The notes: generated from the sequence alone by a model not told the origin. DNA of 64,000 bases from Phycisphaerales bacterium (GCA_023382935.1 JAHDXL010000007.1:124001-188000); one strand, 5' to 3'; positions 53,837-63,334 are shown, counted from the first letter of the stretch. Made by a program: numbers and translations.

Positions 53837-54760
53837 ATGCTGCAGACCTTCAACGAAAAGAACCGCGACCTGATCGTCAATATCAACGGAAAACTCGTGC
53901 ACCGCGACCAGGCGGGCATCAGCCCGTTCGATTCGGCCGTGCAGGGGGGAGACGCCGTGTGGGAAGGCCTCCGCCTCTACAACGGGCGCGTCTTCAAACT
54001 CACCGAGCATCTCGATCGCCTGCGATCGAGCGCGCTGGCGCTGGCGTTTTCCCGGATACCCACCCACGCCGAGATCACCGAGCAGATTCGCCGCACGCTG
54101 GAGGCCAACCGCATGCGCGACGGCGTCCACATCCGCCTCACCCTCACCCGCGGCGTCAAAATCACCAGCGGCATGGACCCACGCCTCAACCAGGCGGGCC
54201 CCACGCTGATCGTGCTGGCCGAGCACAAGGCGCCGGTGTACGACGCAGCGCTGGGCTCGCACGGGCTGAGCCTGATCACGTCGAGCGTGCGACGTTTTCC
54301 GCCCGACTGCCTGGACCCGAAGATCCACCACTGTAATCTCATCCAGTCGATCCTGGCGAAGATCGAGGCGAACAACGCCGGGGCCGACGACGCGATCATG
54401 CTCGACAAACATGGCTTCCTCGCCGAGACGAACGCGACTCACGTCTTCATCGTCTCGGGCGAGGGCGAACCGGTGCTGCTGACCAGCCGCCTGGTGGCTT
54501 GTCCCGAGGGCATCACGCGGGCCACGGTGCTCGAACTGTGCCGAACCCACGCCATCGCCCACGAGGTGCGCGACATCTCCATGACCGAGGTCTACCGCGC
54601 CCGCGAGTGCTTCACCACCGGCACCATGGGCGAACTGGCGTGGGTGGGTAAGGTTGATGGACGCCCGATCGGCAACGGGCGGTGCGGGCCCATCACCGAA
54701 CGGCTGGGCCGCCTGTATCAGGAATTGACCAGTACTTCCGGCGAGCAACTCGTGCCGTGA
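53837..54760 (+). CDS. Class IV aminotransferase (branched-chain type)
   Basis: A 307-residue PLP-dependent enzyme of fold type IV. SAVQGGDAVWEGLRLYNG, the lysine in DPKIHHCNLIQSILAK, the glutamate in AETNATHVFIV and the phosphate-binding TTGTMGEL motif are in the usual order. Substrate may be branched-chain or D-amino acids; the neighbours (dipeptidase, sulfotransferase-like) suggest a special amino acid rather than bulk valine/leucine synthesis. GGGAG lies ten bases before ATG 53837; 97 bases separate it from the previous gene. Confidence 0.88.
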   Translation: MLQTFNEKNRDLIVNINGKLVHRDQAGISPFDSAVQGGDAVWEGLRLYNGRVFKLTEHLDRLRSSALALAFSRIPTHAEITEQIRRTLEANRMRDGVHIRLTLTRGVKITSGMDPRLNQAGPTLIVLAEHKAPVYDAALGSHGLSLITSSVRRFPPDCLDPKIHHCNLIQSILAKIEANNAGADDAIMLDKHGFLAETNATHVFIVSGEGEPVLLTSRLVACPEGITRATVLELCRTHAIAHEVRDISMTEVYRARECFTTGTMGELAWVGKVDGRPIGNGRCGPITERLGRLYQELTSTSGEQLVP

Positions 54761-54837
54761 ATCTGGAGGCCCGGGTCAAAAGCGGATAAACTGCTCGTGA
54801 ATAGGCGGGGCGATGGCCTCGTCTGCAGGGGGCAACC

Positions 54838-56115
54838 ATGAAAAAGGTGCTTTTGGCTTTTGTCGCCTGGAGTGCCGGCGTCGCCGGCGCGCAGACCCAG
54901 ATCGTGGCGTTCCGGTGGGGAGAAAACGGGGTTCACGAGTCCGTCACGGCATGCTGGTTCGATTCTGTCTCCAACCTGGTCTGGCTGGCTGGCTCAATCG
55001 ACGACGGCGTGGCCCGCTGGCCGGCAATGTGGACCGTCGATGCGGGCGGCGTCATCGCGGACTACACGGGCGTGCTTCCGGCCGGAGCGTTCGAACGGTT
55101 CGGCTCGTTCAGCGCCAACGGACAGTTCGTGACGCTGCACGTCAGTCAGACCAACTCGGACGCCGGACACGATGACGTCGTGGTGCGGCGGCAGGACTGG
55201 TCGAGCGCCATCACGTTCCCGGGCTCCCGACCCGGCTCGTTCGCCTACCAGATCCAGGCGGTGGGTGATGAAGGCCAGGCGTGCGGGCAAGGCAATCCGT
55301 TCGTGCCCGGCAGCGGCGCGTTTGTGGCGTTGCCGGCGGGCGGCCAGTTCGCCGTGACGTGGCTCGACGACATGCCCGGGGGGATCTGGGCGCCGCTGAC
55401 GTTCTCGATGTCTCGTCATGCGGAAGTGCTCGCGGGCTACTCGTTCGATCAGTTCGGCTTCCTCAATCCGCTGGCGTGGAGCGAAAACGCCGGGCAGTAT
55501 GGAGTGAGCGTGCTCGCTCACCCTGATTTCACCGACGCGATCGCCGGGCGCGTGTCGCCCGATGCACGCTTCATCGCCGGCTCGGTCACGACCCTTGATG
55601 CGCAGTTGTGTGTGTGGAATGAGGGCGTGCCGCACCTGTTTGACCTTGGCGGAAGTCCGTACATGGCCCATCCGCGCTGGGCGCTCGACGACGGGACCAT
55701 CTTCGGCTGGACATGGACCACGCCACGGCGGGCGTTCATCGCCAACGCCGAACTGCTGCCCCAGCCGCAGTTGCTTGAGGATTACTTCGTGTCCTCCGGG
55801 GGCGGGGGCGGGGGCGGGGGCTTTGCCGAGCCGGGCGAGAGTTGGGTGTCGCAGGCCCTTCTGGGCGGCGGGTCGTATCACGTTGTCTTCAACGGGCAGT
55901 CGGGGCGCAGTTACTACCTGCGTGTTCCCGCGCTGGGCGCCGGTGACTGTCGGCCCGATCTCAACGATGACGGTGTGCTCAACTTCTTCGACGTGCAACT
56001 GTTTCTGTCGTGGTTCTCCGCGCACGACGACCGGTCCGACTTCATCGATGACGGCGTCTTCAATTTCTTCGATGTGCAGGCCTTCCTCTCGGCCTTCGCT
56101 GCCGGCTGCCCTTGA
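54838..56115 (+). CDS. Secreted protein with C-terminal dockerin-like repeats
   Basis: A 425-residue exported protein. Signal peptide residues 1-19 end in GAQ. The main domain (about 20-310) is repetitive beta-structure, possibly a propeller, and a Gly run (about 322-330) follows. The last 55 residues contain two EF-hand-like repeats (PDLNDDGVLNFFDVQLFL and IDDGVFNFFDVQAFL) and end in GCP. This ending is common in Phycisphaerae secreted proteins and resembles type I dockerin, suggesting calcium binding and surface attachment. The function of the main domain is unknown. Confidence 0.82.
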   Translation: MKKVLLAFVAWSAGVAGAQTQIVAFRWGENGVHESVTACWFDSVSNLVWLAGSIDDGVARWPAMWTVDAGGVIADYTGVLPAGAFERFGSFSANGQFVTLHVSQTNSDAGHDDVVVRRQDWSSAITFPGSRPGSFAYQIQAVGDEGQACGQGNPFVPGSGAFVALPAGGQFAVTWLDDMPGGIWAPLTFSMSRHAEVLAGYSFDQFGFLNPLAWSENAGQYGVSVLAHPDFTDAIAGRVSPDARFIAGSVTTLDAQLCVWNEGVPHLFDLGGSPYMAHPRWALDDGTIFGWTWTTPRRAFIANAELLPQPQLLEDYFVSSGGGGGGGGFAEPGESWVSQALLGGGSYHVVFNGQSGRSYYLRVPALGAGDCRPDLNDDGVLNFFDVQLFLSWFSAHDDRSDFIDDGVFNFFDVQAFLSAFAAGCP

Positions 56116-56208
56116 ACGTCCTCCCTCTGTGCCGCGCCGACAGGGGCCCGATCGTCGGCTGGTTCCCCGGTCCTCCGGAGCGACGGTGAGTTTCGGAACC
56201 TTGAGATC

Positions 56209-57171
56209 TCACGAGGCCGCTCGGAGCGGCTGGTGTGACTCATCGAGGGCCGTCACGCAGTTGCGTCCCCGGGCCTTGCTCATGTAGAGCGCGCGGTCGG
56301 CGCGGGCGGCGAGAGTTTCGGCGTCGTCATCGGAGCACATGAACGCCACGCCGATGGAGATGGTGACTCGAAGTTCGTGTCCTTCGTGAACGAGCACCGA
56401 CGCCTCGACAAGGGAGCGAAACCGCTCGGCGACGCTGACGATCTGGTCTGGCTCGGCATGGTCCGACACGACGGCGAACTCTTCGCCGCCCCAGCGTGTG
56501 ACCGTGTCGTGCGAGCGGCATGCGTGGGAGAGCGTGCGTGCGACCAGTTGCAGAACTTTGTCGCCGGTGTCGTGTCCATAGGTGTCATTGAACTTCTTGA
56601 AGTGATCGATGTCGATCATCATAAGTGACATCATGTCACCGTATCGGCGAAACTCCGCCAGGCGCGCCTCGATGACCCGGTTGTAGTACCGGCGGTTGGC
56701 CAGGCCTGTCAGGTCGTCAATCAACGCTTCGCGTTCGAGACTCTCCAGTCGCTGCATTGCGTTGGTGCGGTCCGTATCGTCGCTGAAGAGTTCAAGCGCT
56801 CCGATAATGCCGCCGTGCCGGTCGAAAACAGGAACGCCACGGACGTGCACGGGCACGCGGTGTCCGTCGGCGTGCCGCATGAAAACGTGGGCTTGGGTGG
56901 ACTTGCCGTCGCGCATGACCGCCGTGAGCGGGCAATGACTCCCACACAGTCGCATGCCCTCCGCGTTGCAGTGCTCCAGCAGTCCATCCGCGCATCGCTG
57001 TCCGAGAACCCGGTCGGCCGCGTAGCCGCTCAAGCGCTCGGCGGTCGCGTTCCAGAAGATGATCCGCCGACCGCGGTCCACCATGTAGACTCCGTCATGG
57101 AGGGAGTCGAGCACCGCCTCGTACAGGGCTTTCATGTCGATGTTGTTGCCTGATCCGGTTGTCGGGTCCAT
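56209..57171 (-). CDS. PAS-GGDEF diguanylate cyclase
   Basis: A 320-residue cytoplasmic protein. A PAS domain (about 14-125: LHDGVYMVDRGRRIIFWNATAERLSGY) with a CGSHCPL cysteine motif is followed by a GGDEF domain (about 150-310). The active-site motif GGEEF (228-232) and the upstream inhibitory-site RSHD, five residues before it, are both intact, so an active, product-inhibited cyclase is expected. It makes c-di-GMP in response to a PAS signal. GGAGGG precedes the ATG. No EAL or PilZ partner is nearby. Confidence 0.93.
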   Translation of the reverse strand: MDPTTGSGNNIDMKALYEAVLDSLHDGVYMVDRGRRIIFWNATAERLSGYAADRVLGQRCADGLLEHCNAEGMRLCGSHCPLTAVMRDGKSTQAHVFMRHADGHRVPVHVRGVPVFDRHGGIIGALELFSDDTDRTNAMQRLESLEREALIDDLTGLANRRYYNRVIEARLAEFRRYGDMMSLMMIDIDHFKKFNDTYGHDTGDKVLQLVARTLSHACRSHDTVTRWGGEEFAVVSDHAEPDQIVSVAERFRSLVEASVLVHEGHELRVTISIGVAFMCSDDDAETLAARADRALYMSKARGRNCVTALDESHQPLRAAS

Positions 57172-57357
57172 GAGCCCTCCTCGACCGAACGCGATGTGAC
57201 GTCCATCGCCCTGATCGGCTCACCGGGCCCTCAGCCGCACAGGAAGGGTTGGGAGGGATTCCCAGCCGCCTGCCTGACCGGCATAGTCGGCCCGCACGAG
57301 CCTGCCGGACCTCATCGAATCAAGATATGGGGCGTTGAGGATCAACCGCTTCGGCAT

Positions 57358-57723
57358 CTAACTCCCTTCGAGCGCGTCCAATGGAAACGCGGGCCTCGCC
57401 AGCAGCCGCAGAGCCAGCGCGAGCAGTGCCCGCTCGCTGTCGTCGCCGGCGATGCGGTTGGTGCGCAGCAGTCCGCAGCCGGTGCAGCGGTGGATGATCG
57501 CCCATTCGCCGTCGCGGCGCACTTCGATGCCCACCGGCTCCATCGGCGATCGGCAGGGGGCGCGCCGGTCGCCCGGCTCGTCATCGACGTGCCGCGACCA
57601 CAGGCACATCGGGCAGTGATTGCGGTGCCTGGTGCCGAAGGACTGCTGCGGCACGGCGCCGCGACAGTGAACGCAGGAGAAACTCCCGCTCGCAGCGGAA
57701 GCATGACGTGACTTTTGAGACAT
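57358..57723 (-). CDS. RNHCP-domain zinc-ribbon-like protein
   Basis: A 121-residue protein from ATG 57723. FSCVHCRGAVP, the family signature TRHRNHCPMCLWSRHVD and HRCTGCGLLRTNRIAGDD supply three CxxC-type knuckles likely to bind zinc. The family is widespread but its function is unknown. No Shine-Dalgarno sequence is clear; a longer N-terminus would run into low-complexity sequence. The 296-bp gap 57724-58019 upstream shows no other gene. Confidence 0.85.
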   Translation of the reverse strand: MSQKSRHASAASGSFSCVHCRGAVPQQSFGTRHRNHCPMCLWSRHVDDEPGDRRAPCRSPMEPVGIEVRRDGEWAIIHRCTGCGLLRTNRIAGDDSERALLALALRLLARPAFPLDALEGS

Positions 57724-58019
57724 GGAGTACCTGGCCACAAGTCCCGATCGGAGCGGAGGCGTCAAAGCAACTGCTTCGACGAGCCCCGGCCGGGAAAAAG
57801 GGGTTGAAGGAAGCCGAGCGTCGAAGGCAGAATCGACCCGGAGCGTCGGCTCAAACACAACTCGATTTGAAGAGCGGTAGACGACCGTTGCGTCCGCGCG
57901 AAGCATCGACGCCTCCGCCGCCGTGCAGCGGGCGAAGCGACAGGCGACTGGCTTCTCAGCCGGCGCGGACCAATCACATGGCAATGGGCGTGCGCGTCAT
58001 CTGCCGCGAGTATACACCG

Positions 58020-58781
58020 TCAGCCGCGGGCGGCCACCAAAACGATGAAACTGTCTTCCAACTCCTCCGGATCGCGCACCGGCTCGATGTAGATGTTGCC
58101 TTCGTCGTCCTCGGCGTCGGGAAGTTTCTGGAAGACCTCGGTGCGTGCGAAACCGGCGTCAGTCATCGCGTCGCACAGTTCGGGCACGGCCCACAGGCGC
58201 CACTCGTACACGAACGCTTCGGGAAACTCGTCCTCGATCACGCCGCCCTTTTCGACGCGGAAGTGCAGCACATCGGTGACCATCCCCGTGAGCGGGTTGG
58301 CGAAGCGCTGTTCCCAGGTGTATCGAACGCGACGGCCGTCGGGCAGGTTGTGGTATCGATGCACGTGCCCGGTCAGGAACGAACTCTCGCCGCCGTACGT
58401 GTCGCACACGAACACGCCACCGGGGTGCAGGCGCGAACGCGCGTGCCGCAGATACGAGACCAGTTCGCCGCGCGTGTGCATGTATCCGATTGAGAAGTTG
58501 CCGACAAAGAGCACGTCGACTTCGCCCGCCCCCGCACGCACGTCGGCAACGATGCGCTCGATCCGATCGTCACGCCCATGACGCGCCAGCGCGCCGGCGT
58601 CGAGATCGACCGCAATGGCGCGCCCGTCCGGTATGTCCTGCACCCATCGACACGAAAGGGCGGCCGTTCCCGCGAAGTCTTCGCCCAGCACCCGCGGTTC
58701 CCGGCCGTGAATCGCACGCAGCAGCGGCACGAGATGCACGGGCGACTGCACGCATCGTTCGTAGAGGTCGTGACAGTCCAT
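58020..58781 (-). CDS. Class I SAM-dependent methyltransferase
   Basis: A 253-residue protein. Motif I is LGEDFAGTAALS (a divergent GxGxG), followed by AIAVDLDAGAL (acidic end of strand 2) and VDVLFVGNFSIGYM (motif II). The acceptor is unknown. The start overlaps the stop of the ABC permease gene by one base (TGATG), placing it as the last gene of the exporter operon. Confidence 0.82.
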   Translation of the reverse strand: MDCHDLYERCVQSPVHLVPLLRAIHGREPRVLGEDFAGTAALSCRWVQDIPDGRAIAVDLDAGALARHGRDDRIERIVADVRAGAGEVDVLFVGNFSIGYMHTRGELVSYLRHARSRLHPGGVFVCDTYGGESSFLTGHVHRYHNLPDGRRVRYTWEQRFANPLTGMVTDVLHFRVEKGGVIEDEFPEAFVYEWRLWAVPELCDAMTDAGFARTEVFQKLPDAEDDEGNIYIEPVRDPEELEDSFIVLVAARG

Positions 58782-60184
58782 CAGGCCATCCTGATCCAGC
58801 GCCACATCGTGGCGTAGTTGGGCGCCTTGCCGAACTGGAGCAGTCCGACCCGGAAAATCTTGGCCGCCAGCCACACGCACCCGTAGGCAAACACCAGCCC
58901 GATCGCGATGGCCGCGAGCACCTGCCACACCGGCGGCTGCGTGGTCGAACTGAGCCGCACCATCATGACGAAGGGACTGACGCCGGGCACGAAACTCGCC
59001 ACCGTCGCAAACACGCCGTTGGGATCGCGCGCAATCGGAAGCCACAGCAGGTAGGGGATCATCACGATCATCATGACCGGCGTCATCAGTGACTGGGCCT
59101 CGCGCAGGTCATTGACTGCCGACCCGATGGCCGCCATCAGCGAGGCGATGGTCGTGTACGCGATGAAGTAGAAGCAGAAGAACCAGACGATCATCATCGG
59201 ACTGACCATGTTCGACAGCGACATGAGAATCAGCCCGGCAAAGCCCAACGCCCCGTACACCAGGATCAGAAACAGCCCGACGCACATCTGCCCGAAGATC
59301 TTCCCGCCCATCAAACTCATCGCAGAGGTCGACGCCAGCAGTAGTTCGATCACGCGGCTCGACTTCTCTTCGATGGTCGTGGTCAGCAGGTATTGCCCGC
59401 TGATGAACACCGACATCATCAGCAGCAGCATGAACGCAAACTGAAAGAGAATGTTCAACTCGCCCAGAGACTTGCGTTCCTCGCCCGCCGGACCGATCTC
59501 CCTTGTGTCGCCCTGCGAGACGTTCATCAACGCTTCAAGCCGCGCATTGTCCATGCCGGCCGCCTCGATGCGCGTCGTGCGGATGGCGTCGCGTACCTGG
59601 TCACGCACCAGATCGATCACGCGATCGTCCAGTTTCTGCCGCGTGAATATCTGAAAACCGCCGAAAGTCTGCCTGCCCGCCTGCTGATTGACGGCGTCCG
59701 CGTCGATCACCACCAGCGCCATCCTCCCGCCGTCCTCGAGGTTGGTCCCCTCGCCCAGCGGCTGCTTGGCCATCGCCAGATTCTTCTCGTCGGTCAGCGG
59801 CGGTAGCATCTCCACGCCAAGGTCCACACGCAATTCCTCGGCCTTCTGCATCGCCCGGCCGGCCTTGACCGCCCCCTCCAGGCCCTGCGCGTCCTGCGCC
59901 GCCTGCGTTGCCTCGGCCACCACTTGTCCCTGACGCCGCTTCTGCCACTGTTCCACCGCTTCATGTGAAAACCGCCGCTCAATTGCCTGAGTCAGCGCGC
60001 CGGTCTGGTCGATGATCGCCACCGTCCCCCTGATCTGCGGAACCTTCTCGTTCATCAACCGCGGCATGACCAGCGAAATCACCAGCAGCAGCACCAGCGG
60101 AACGATGATGCCGCCGATGATGAACCCCTTGGTCAACGCCGTCGACTTGAACTCACGCAGCGCGATGTGAAAAACCCGCTTCAC
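58781..60184 (-). CDS. ABC-2-type exporter permease (NatB-like)
   Basis: A 467-residue membrane protein with a first helix at 20-42, a large extracytoplasmic domain (about 50-250) and five or six helices at 265-460, the layout of NatB/ABC-2 permeases. It starts at GTG 60184, overlapping the ATPase stop as GTGA. It pairs with the ATPase at 60181 to form an exporter; sodium, drug or lipid substrates are all possible. Confidence 0.88.
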   Translation of the reverse strand: MKRVFHIALREFKSTALTKGFIIGGIIVPLVLLLVISLVMPRLMNEKVPQIRGTVAIIDQTGALTQAIERRFSHEAVEQWQKRRQGQVVAEATQAAQDAQGLEGAVKAGRAMQKAEELRVDLGVEMLPPLTDEKNLAMAKQPLGEGTNLEDGGRMALVVIDADAVNQQAGRQTFGGFQIFTRQKLDDRVIDLVRDQVRDAIRTTRIEAAGMDNARLEALMNVSQGDTREIGPAGEERKSLGELNILFQFAFMLLLMMSVFISGQYLLTTTIEEKSSRVIELLLASTSAMSLMGGKIFGQMCVGLFLILVYGALGFAGLILMSLSNMVSPMMIVWFFCFYFIAYTTIASLMAAIGSAVNDLREAQSLMTPVMMIVMIPYLLWLPIARDPNGVFATVASFVPGVSPFVMMVRLSSTTQPPVWQVLAAIAIGLVFAYGCVWLAAKIFRVGLLQFGKAPNYATMWRWIRMA

Positions 60185-61176
60185 ACGCCCACCTCCTTCG
60201 CCACGCCGGTCTCGCGCACCGCCGCACGCAGGCGCTCTTCCTGCTCCAGCGTTCCCAGGTCATCCCCGCCGGACACGATCTCGATGAACACGTCCTCGAG
60301 CGAGGGGCGTCGCAACTCCAGCCGCGCCGGCGCCACCGACGCCGCCAGCGCCCGCATCACCTCGCCCGCATCCGCATCCTCGCGAATCGATATCTCCCGC
60401 ACCGTCCCCGCCTGCGGCTGCGCCACATGCCGCACCCCAGGCACGCTCGCCAGCACGCTCAGATCGGCCTTCGGGTCAAACGGCTCGAACACGATCGTCC
60501 GAGGGTCGTGCTGCGCCCGAATCGACGCCAGCGTGTCGTCCAGCACCTTCTGTCCGCGGTTGATCATCACGATGTGCTCGCAGATCTGCTCGGCCTGCGC
60601 CATCACGTGCGTCGAAAAGATCACCGTGTGCCCCTCGGCGTGCTGCTCGCGGATCAGGTCACGCAGCAGCCGCATGTTCACCGGGTCGAGACCGCTGAAC
60701 GGTTCATCGAGGATCAGCAGTTGGGGGCGGTTGATGACCGCCGCGATGAACTGCACCTTCTGCTGCATGCCCTTGGACAGTTCCTCGCACTTCTTGTTGA
60801 TGGTCTCGCCCAGATCGACCCGCGACAGCCACGTCCGGATCTCACGCTCCAGCACGGACCCGCCCATGCCCTTGAGCCGGCCCACATAACGCAGGAACGC
60901 CCCCACCTTCATCTTCCGATAGACCCCGCGCTCCTCCGGCAGATAACCCACCTGCGCGCGGGCCTCCACGGCGTTGCGCCGCCCCAGCACGCTGACCGAT
61001 CCCTCGTCGGGGAACAGAATCCCCATGATCATCCGGATGGTGGTGCTCTTGCCCGCCCCGTTCGGCCCGATGAACCCGTACACCCCCCCCGCGGGCACCG
61101 CCAAGTCCATGTGCGCCACTGCGACCTTCTCCCCAAAGGTCTTTCGCACGCCCTTCAGTTCGATCGCATGCTGCAC
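60181..61176 (-). CDS. ABC exporter ATP-binding protein (NatA-like)
   Basis: A 331-residue ATPase. GTG 61176 is chosen because GGAGG lies five bases upstream; ATG 61275 would add 33 Gly/Ala-rich residues and run up to the divergent prfA promoter. Walker A GPNGAGKST (about 37-45), signature LSKGMQQKVQF, Walker B LLILDEPFSGLDP and switch His in STHVMAQAE are intact. The C-terminal 100 residues have the DUF4162-like domain common in NatA-type exporters. Confidence 0.93.
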   Translation of the reverse strand: MQHAIELKGVRKTFGEKVAVAHMDLAVPAGGVYGFIGPNGAGKSTTIRMIMGILFPDEGSVSVLGRRNAVEARAQVGYLPEERGVYRKMKVGAFLRYVGRLKGMGGSVLEREIRTWLSRVDLGETINKKCEELSKGMQQKVQFIAAVINRPQLLILDEPFSGLDPVNMRLLRDLIREQHAEGHTVIFSTHVMAQAEQICEHIVMINRGQKVLDDTLASIRAQHDPRTIVFEPFDPKADLSVLASVPGVRHVAQPQAGTVREISIREDADAGEVMRALAASVAPARLELRRPSLEDVFIEIVSGGDDLGTLEQEERLRAAVRETGVAKEVGV

Positions 61177-61274
61177 GCCCGCCTCCTGCCCGGTGTTCCC
61201 GGCGCTCCCTGCCACCCCGGACAGACCCCCGGCCTCCACGGCGACCCCGCACGGACCCCGGCTTCCGGGTGTCA

Positions 61275-61280
61275 TACCGT
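61275..61280 (+). promoter_or_regulatory. -10 element of a probable leaderless promoter for prfA
   Basis: TACCGT is six bases before ATG 61287. An in-frame upstream codon at 61269 would lie across this element and is less likely as start. Confidence 0.55.
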
Positions 61281-61286
61281 AGCGTC

Positions 61287-62384
61287 ATGCCCGAGGGTGT
61301 TCTCACCGACAGAGTACGGGAAAAACTGGACGCTCTTTCAGCGCAGTACGCCGAACTGGCACGTCAACTGGAAGATCCAGGCGTGCTGTCCGATCATCGG
61401 CAGGTGCGCGATCTGTCCATCCGCCGGGCCGCCCTTGCCCCGGTGGTGGAGGGCTATCAGCGCTACATCCGACTGCGCCACGAGGCCGAGGATCTACGCC
61501 GAACCATCGCAGCCGGTGAAGACGCCGAACTGGTTGCGCTGGCCCGCGATGAACTCCCCGACGTCGAGGCCAAGGCTGAGCAGACCATCGCCGGCGTGAA
61601 GTCGGCCCTGGTCAGTTCCGACGATCGCCAGGTCGGGTCGGTGATTCTCGAGATCCGCGCCGGCACCGGCGGCGACGAAGCCGGGCTGTGGGCGCGCGAC
61701 CTGCTCGATGTCTACCGCCGCTACGCCGCGGCGAAAGGCTGGACCTTCGAAGACATGGAAATCGTCGCCGACCCTTCGGTCGGTGGCATCCGGCACGCCG
61801 TCATCAATCTCCGCGGCGAGGGCGTCTGGCAGGAACTGGCCTTCGAGGCCGGCGTGCATTCAGTCAAGCGCGTCCCCGCCACCGAAACGCAGGGCCGCAT
61901 CCACACGAGCACCTGCACCGTCGCCGTGCTCCCCGAGCCGACCGAGGTGCAGGTCCATATCGACTGGGCCAGGGACGTCGTCGAGCATGTGACCACCGCC
62001 CAGGGCCCGGGTGGGCAGAACGTCAACAAGGTCGCCACCGCCGTCCATCTCGTTCACACGCCCACCGGCGTCGAAGTCCGCATGCAGGAAACCAAGAGCC
62101 AGTCACAGAACCGCGAAAAGGCCCGACGACTGCTCGCCGCCCGCGTCTACGACATCCAGCGCCAGCGGGCCGAGGCCGAAAGGGCCGCCGAACGCAAAGG
62201 CCAGATCGGCACCGGGCAGCGCAGCGAGAAAATCCGGACGTATCGCTATCAGGACAACATCGTCAGCGACGAGCGCGTGGACGTGAAGTTCAACAAGACG
62301 CAGATTCTCGATCGCGCCGACCTCGAGCCGCTCTTCGCCGCTCTGATCGCCCAGGAAACCGCGCGACGCCTGGCCGAACTGTGA
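61287..62384 (+). CDS. prfA: Peptide chain release factor 1
   Basis: A 365-residue class I release factor. The stop-codon recognition tripeptide PAT (197-199) is of the RF1 PxT type, so it reads UAA and UAG. The hydrolysis motif GGQ (242-244) lies in GPGGQNVNKVATAVHL. RF1-specific IRAGTGGDEA is present and the length is normal. In many bacteria prfA is followed by the prmC methyltransferase; here it is not, and the next gene on this strand is a regulator 281 bases away. Confidence 0.97.
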   Translation: MPEGVLTDRVREKLDALSAQYAELARQLEDPGVLSDHRQVRDLSIRRAALAPVVEGYQRYIRLRHEAEDLRRTIAAGEDAELVALARDELPDVEAKAEQTIAGVKSALVSSDDRQVGSVILEIRAGTGGDEAGLWARDLLDVYRRYAAAKGWTFEDMEIVADPSVGGIRHAVINLRGEGVWQELAFEAGVHSVKRVPATETQGRIHTSTCTVAVLPEPTEVQVHIDWARDVVEHVTTAQGPGGQNVNKVATAVHLVHTPTGVEVRMQETKSQSQNREKARRLLAARVYDIQRQRAEAERAAERKGQIGTGQRSEKIRTYRYQDNIVSDERVDVKFNKTQILDRADLEPLFAALIAQETARRLAEL

Positions 62385-62576
62385 CCGACATCGGCCTGCT
62401 TCGGCGCCGCCACGAGCCCAGACCCTTCAAAACGGGTGACTCCGCTTGCCGGACGCCGCGGCTCACGCTCCTGCCATTGTGGAAAACCGGAAGGTTCTCT
62501 CGCGCCCGCTGACACACACATTTGTGTGTTCTGCGCGGACGGTCCCAAGGAGCGCCTCGACCTTCCCAATGCCGGT

Positions 62577-62590
62577 CCACAAAGTTGTGG
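62577..62590. promoter_or_regulatory. Palindrome CCACAA-AG-TTGTGG, possible operator
   Basis: A 14-bp inverted repeat located 64 bases before the -10 TATAGT (62654-62659) of the XRE-type regulator gene. Another purine/pyrimidine hairpin (ACACACA/TGTGTGT) lies at about 62513-62530. Autoregulation by the adjacent gene product is possible but unproved. Confidence 0.35.
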
Positions 62591-62653
62591 ATTGAATCCC
62601 CAATCGTCCCAACGCGGATCCAACGACCTCCTCACGACGGGCAAACAACCCGT

Positions 62654-62659
62654 TATAGT
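62654..62659 (+). promoter_or_regulatory. -10 element of a probable leaderless promoter
   Basis: TATAGT is six bases before ATG 62666, the same arrangement and hexamer as in front of manC. Confidence 0.6.
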
Positions 62660-62665
62660 GTCCCC

Positions 62666-63199
62666 ATGAGCGCCGCCAGTTTGCACGAAAGACTCACTTC
62701 TGTGGCCTCGGGAAAAACCTACCGCTCCATCGCCGACCTCACTGCCACACACCCCGAAACCGTACGCCGATACCTCCAGGGACAGTCGCCCAGCGTCGAA
62801 TTCCTGGCCGCCCTGTGCCGGACTTTGGGCATCAACGCCGACTGGCTCCTGACCGGGCGCGGACCCATGCGCGTCGAAGAGGTCCGCGCCCACGCCCTTC
62901 GGGAAGCCAACCCCACCGAACTTCACGCCGCCATGGCAAGCACCATCAGCGTTCTGGTCGACCGCGTCGATCGACTCGAAACCTATTGCCAGACTCTCGA
63001 AACCCTGCTCCGGGGCTCGCGTACCTCCGTGCCCGCGGCCCCGAGCCTCCACCAGACCACCGGACGTCCCGACGCCGATCAATCCGCGGCGATAACCTCT
63101 GGGAACGATGAGCGACCCGACGCCGCCATCATCCACACCGAGCGCAACCGGCGCATCGCCGACGCTGTTGCCAAACGACCACGTCCGGATGCTGGTTGA
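62666..63199 (+). CDS. XRE/CI-like helix-turn-helix regulator
   Basis: A 177-residue protein. Residues 6-66 form a lambda-repressor-type domain (YRSIADLTATHPETVRRYLQG, then CRTLGINADWLLTGRGP, typical of CI-like regulators). A helical linker (about 85-115) may dimerise. The final 45 residues are low-complexity and overlap the next gene by 92 bases in another frame. No peptidase (LexA-type) motif is present. Targets are unknown. Confidence 0.8.
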   Translation: MSAASLHERLTSVASGKTYRSIADLTATHPETVRRYLQGQSPSVEFLAALCRTLGINADWLLTGRGPMRVEEVRAHALREANPTELHAAMASTISVLVDRVDRLETYCQTLETLLRGSRTSVPAAPSLHQTTGRPDADQSAAITSGNDERPDAAIIHTERNRRIADAVAKRPRPDAG

Positions 63200-63329
63200 A
63201 CTGCTCCGCCCGTGTGGCCCGGAACTGGCTCGCCGCTGGCTGGCGGCCTTGATGCTGGTCCCGCCCGATCAGCGGGCCAGTGTCGTCGATGCCGTCGAGA
63301 GACAGATCGTTCGCGAATACGCGCCCTGA
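63108..63329 (+). CDS. Small helical protein overlapping the regulator gene
   Basis: A 73-residue protein with a Pro/Ser/Thr-rich start and a compact helical body (DHVRMLVELLRPCGPELARRWLAALMLVP, then VVDAVERQIVREY). The body looks like a real folded unit rather than a shadow frame. It starts 92 bases before the regulator stop, an unusually long overlap. No family is recognised. Confidence 0.6.
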   Translation: MSDPTPPSSTPSATGASPTLLPNDHVRMLVELLRPCGPELARRWLAALMLVPPDQRASVVDAVERQIVREYAP

Positions 63330-63334
63330 TGCCC

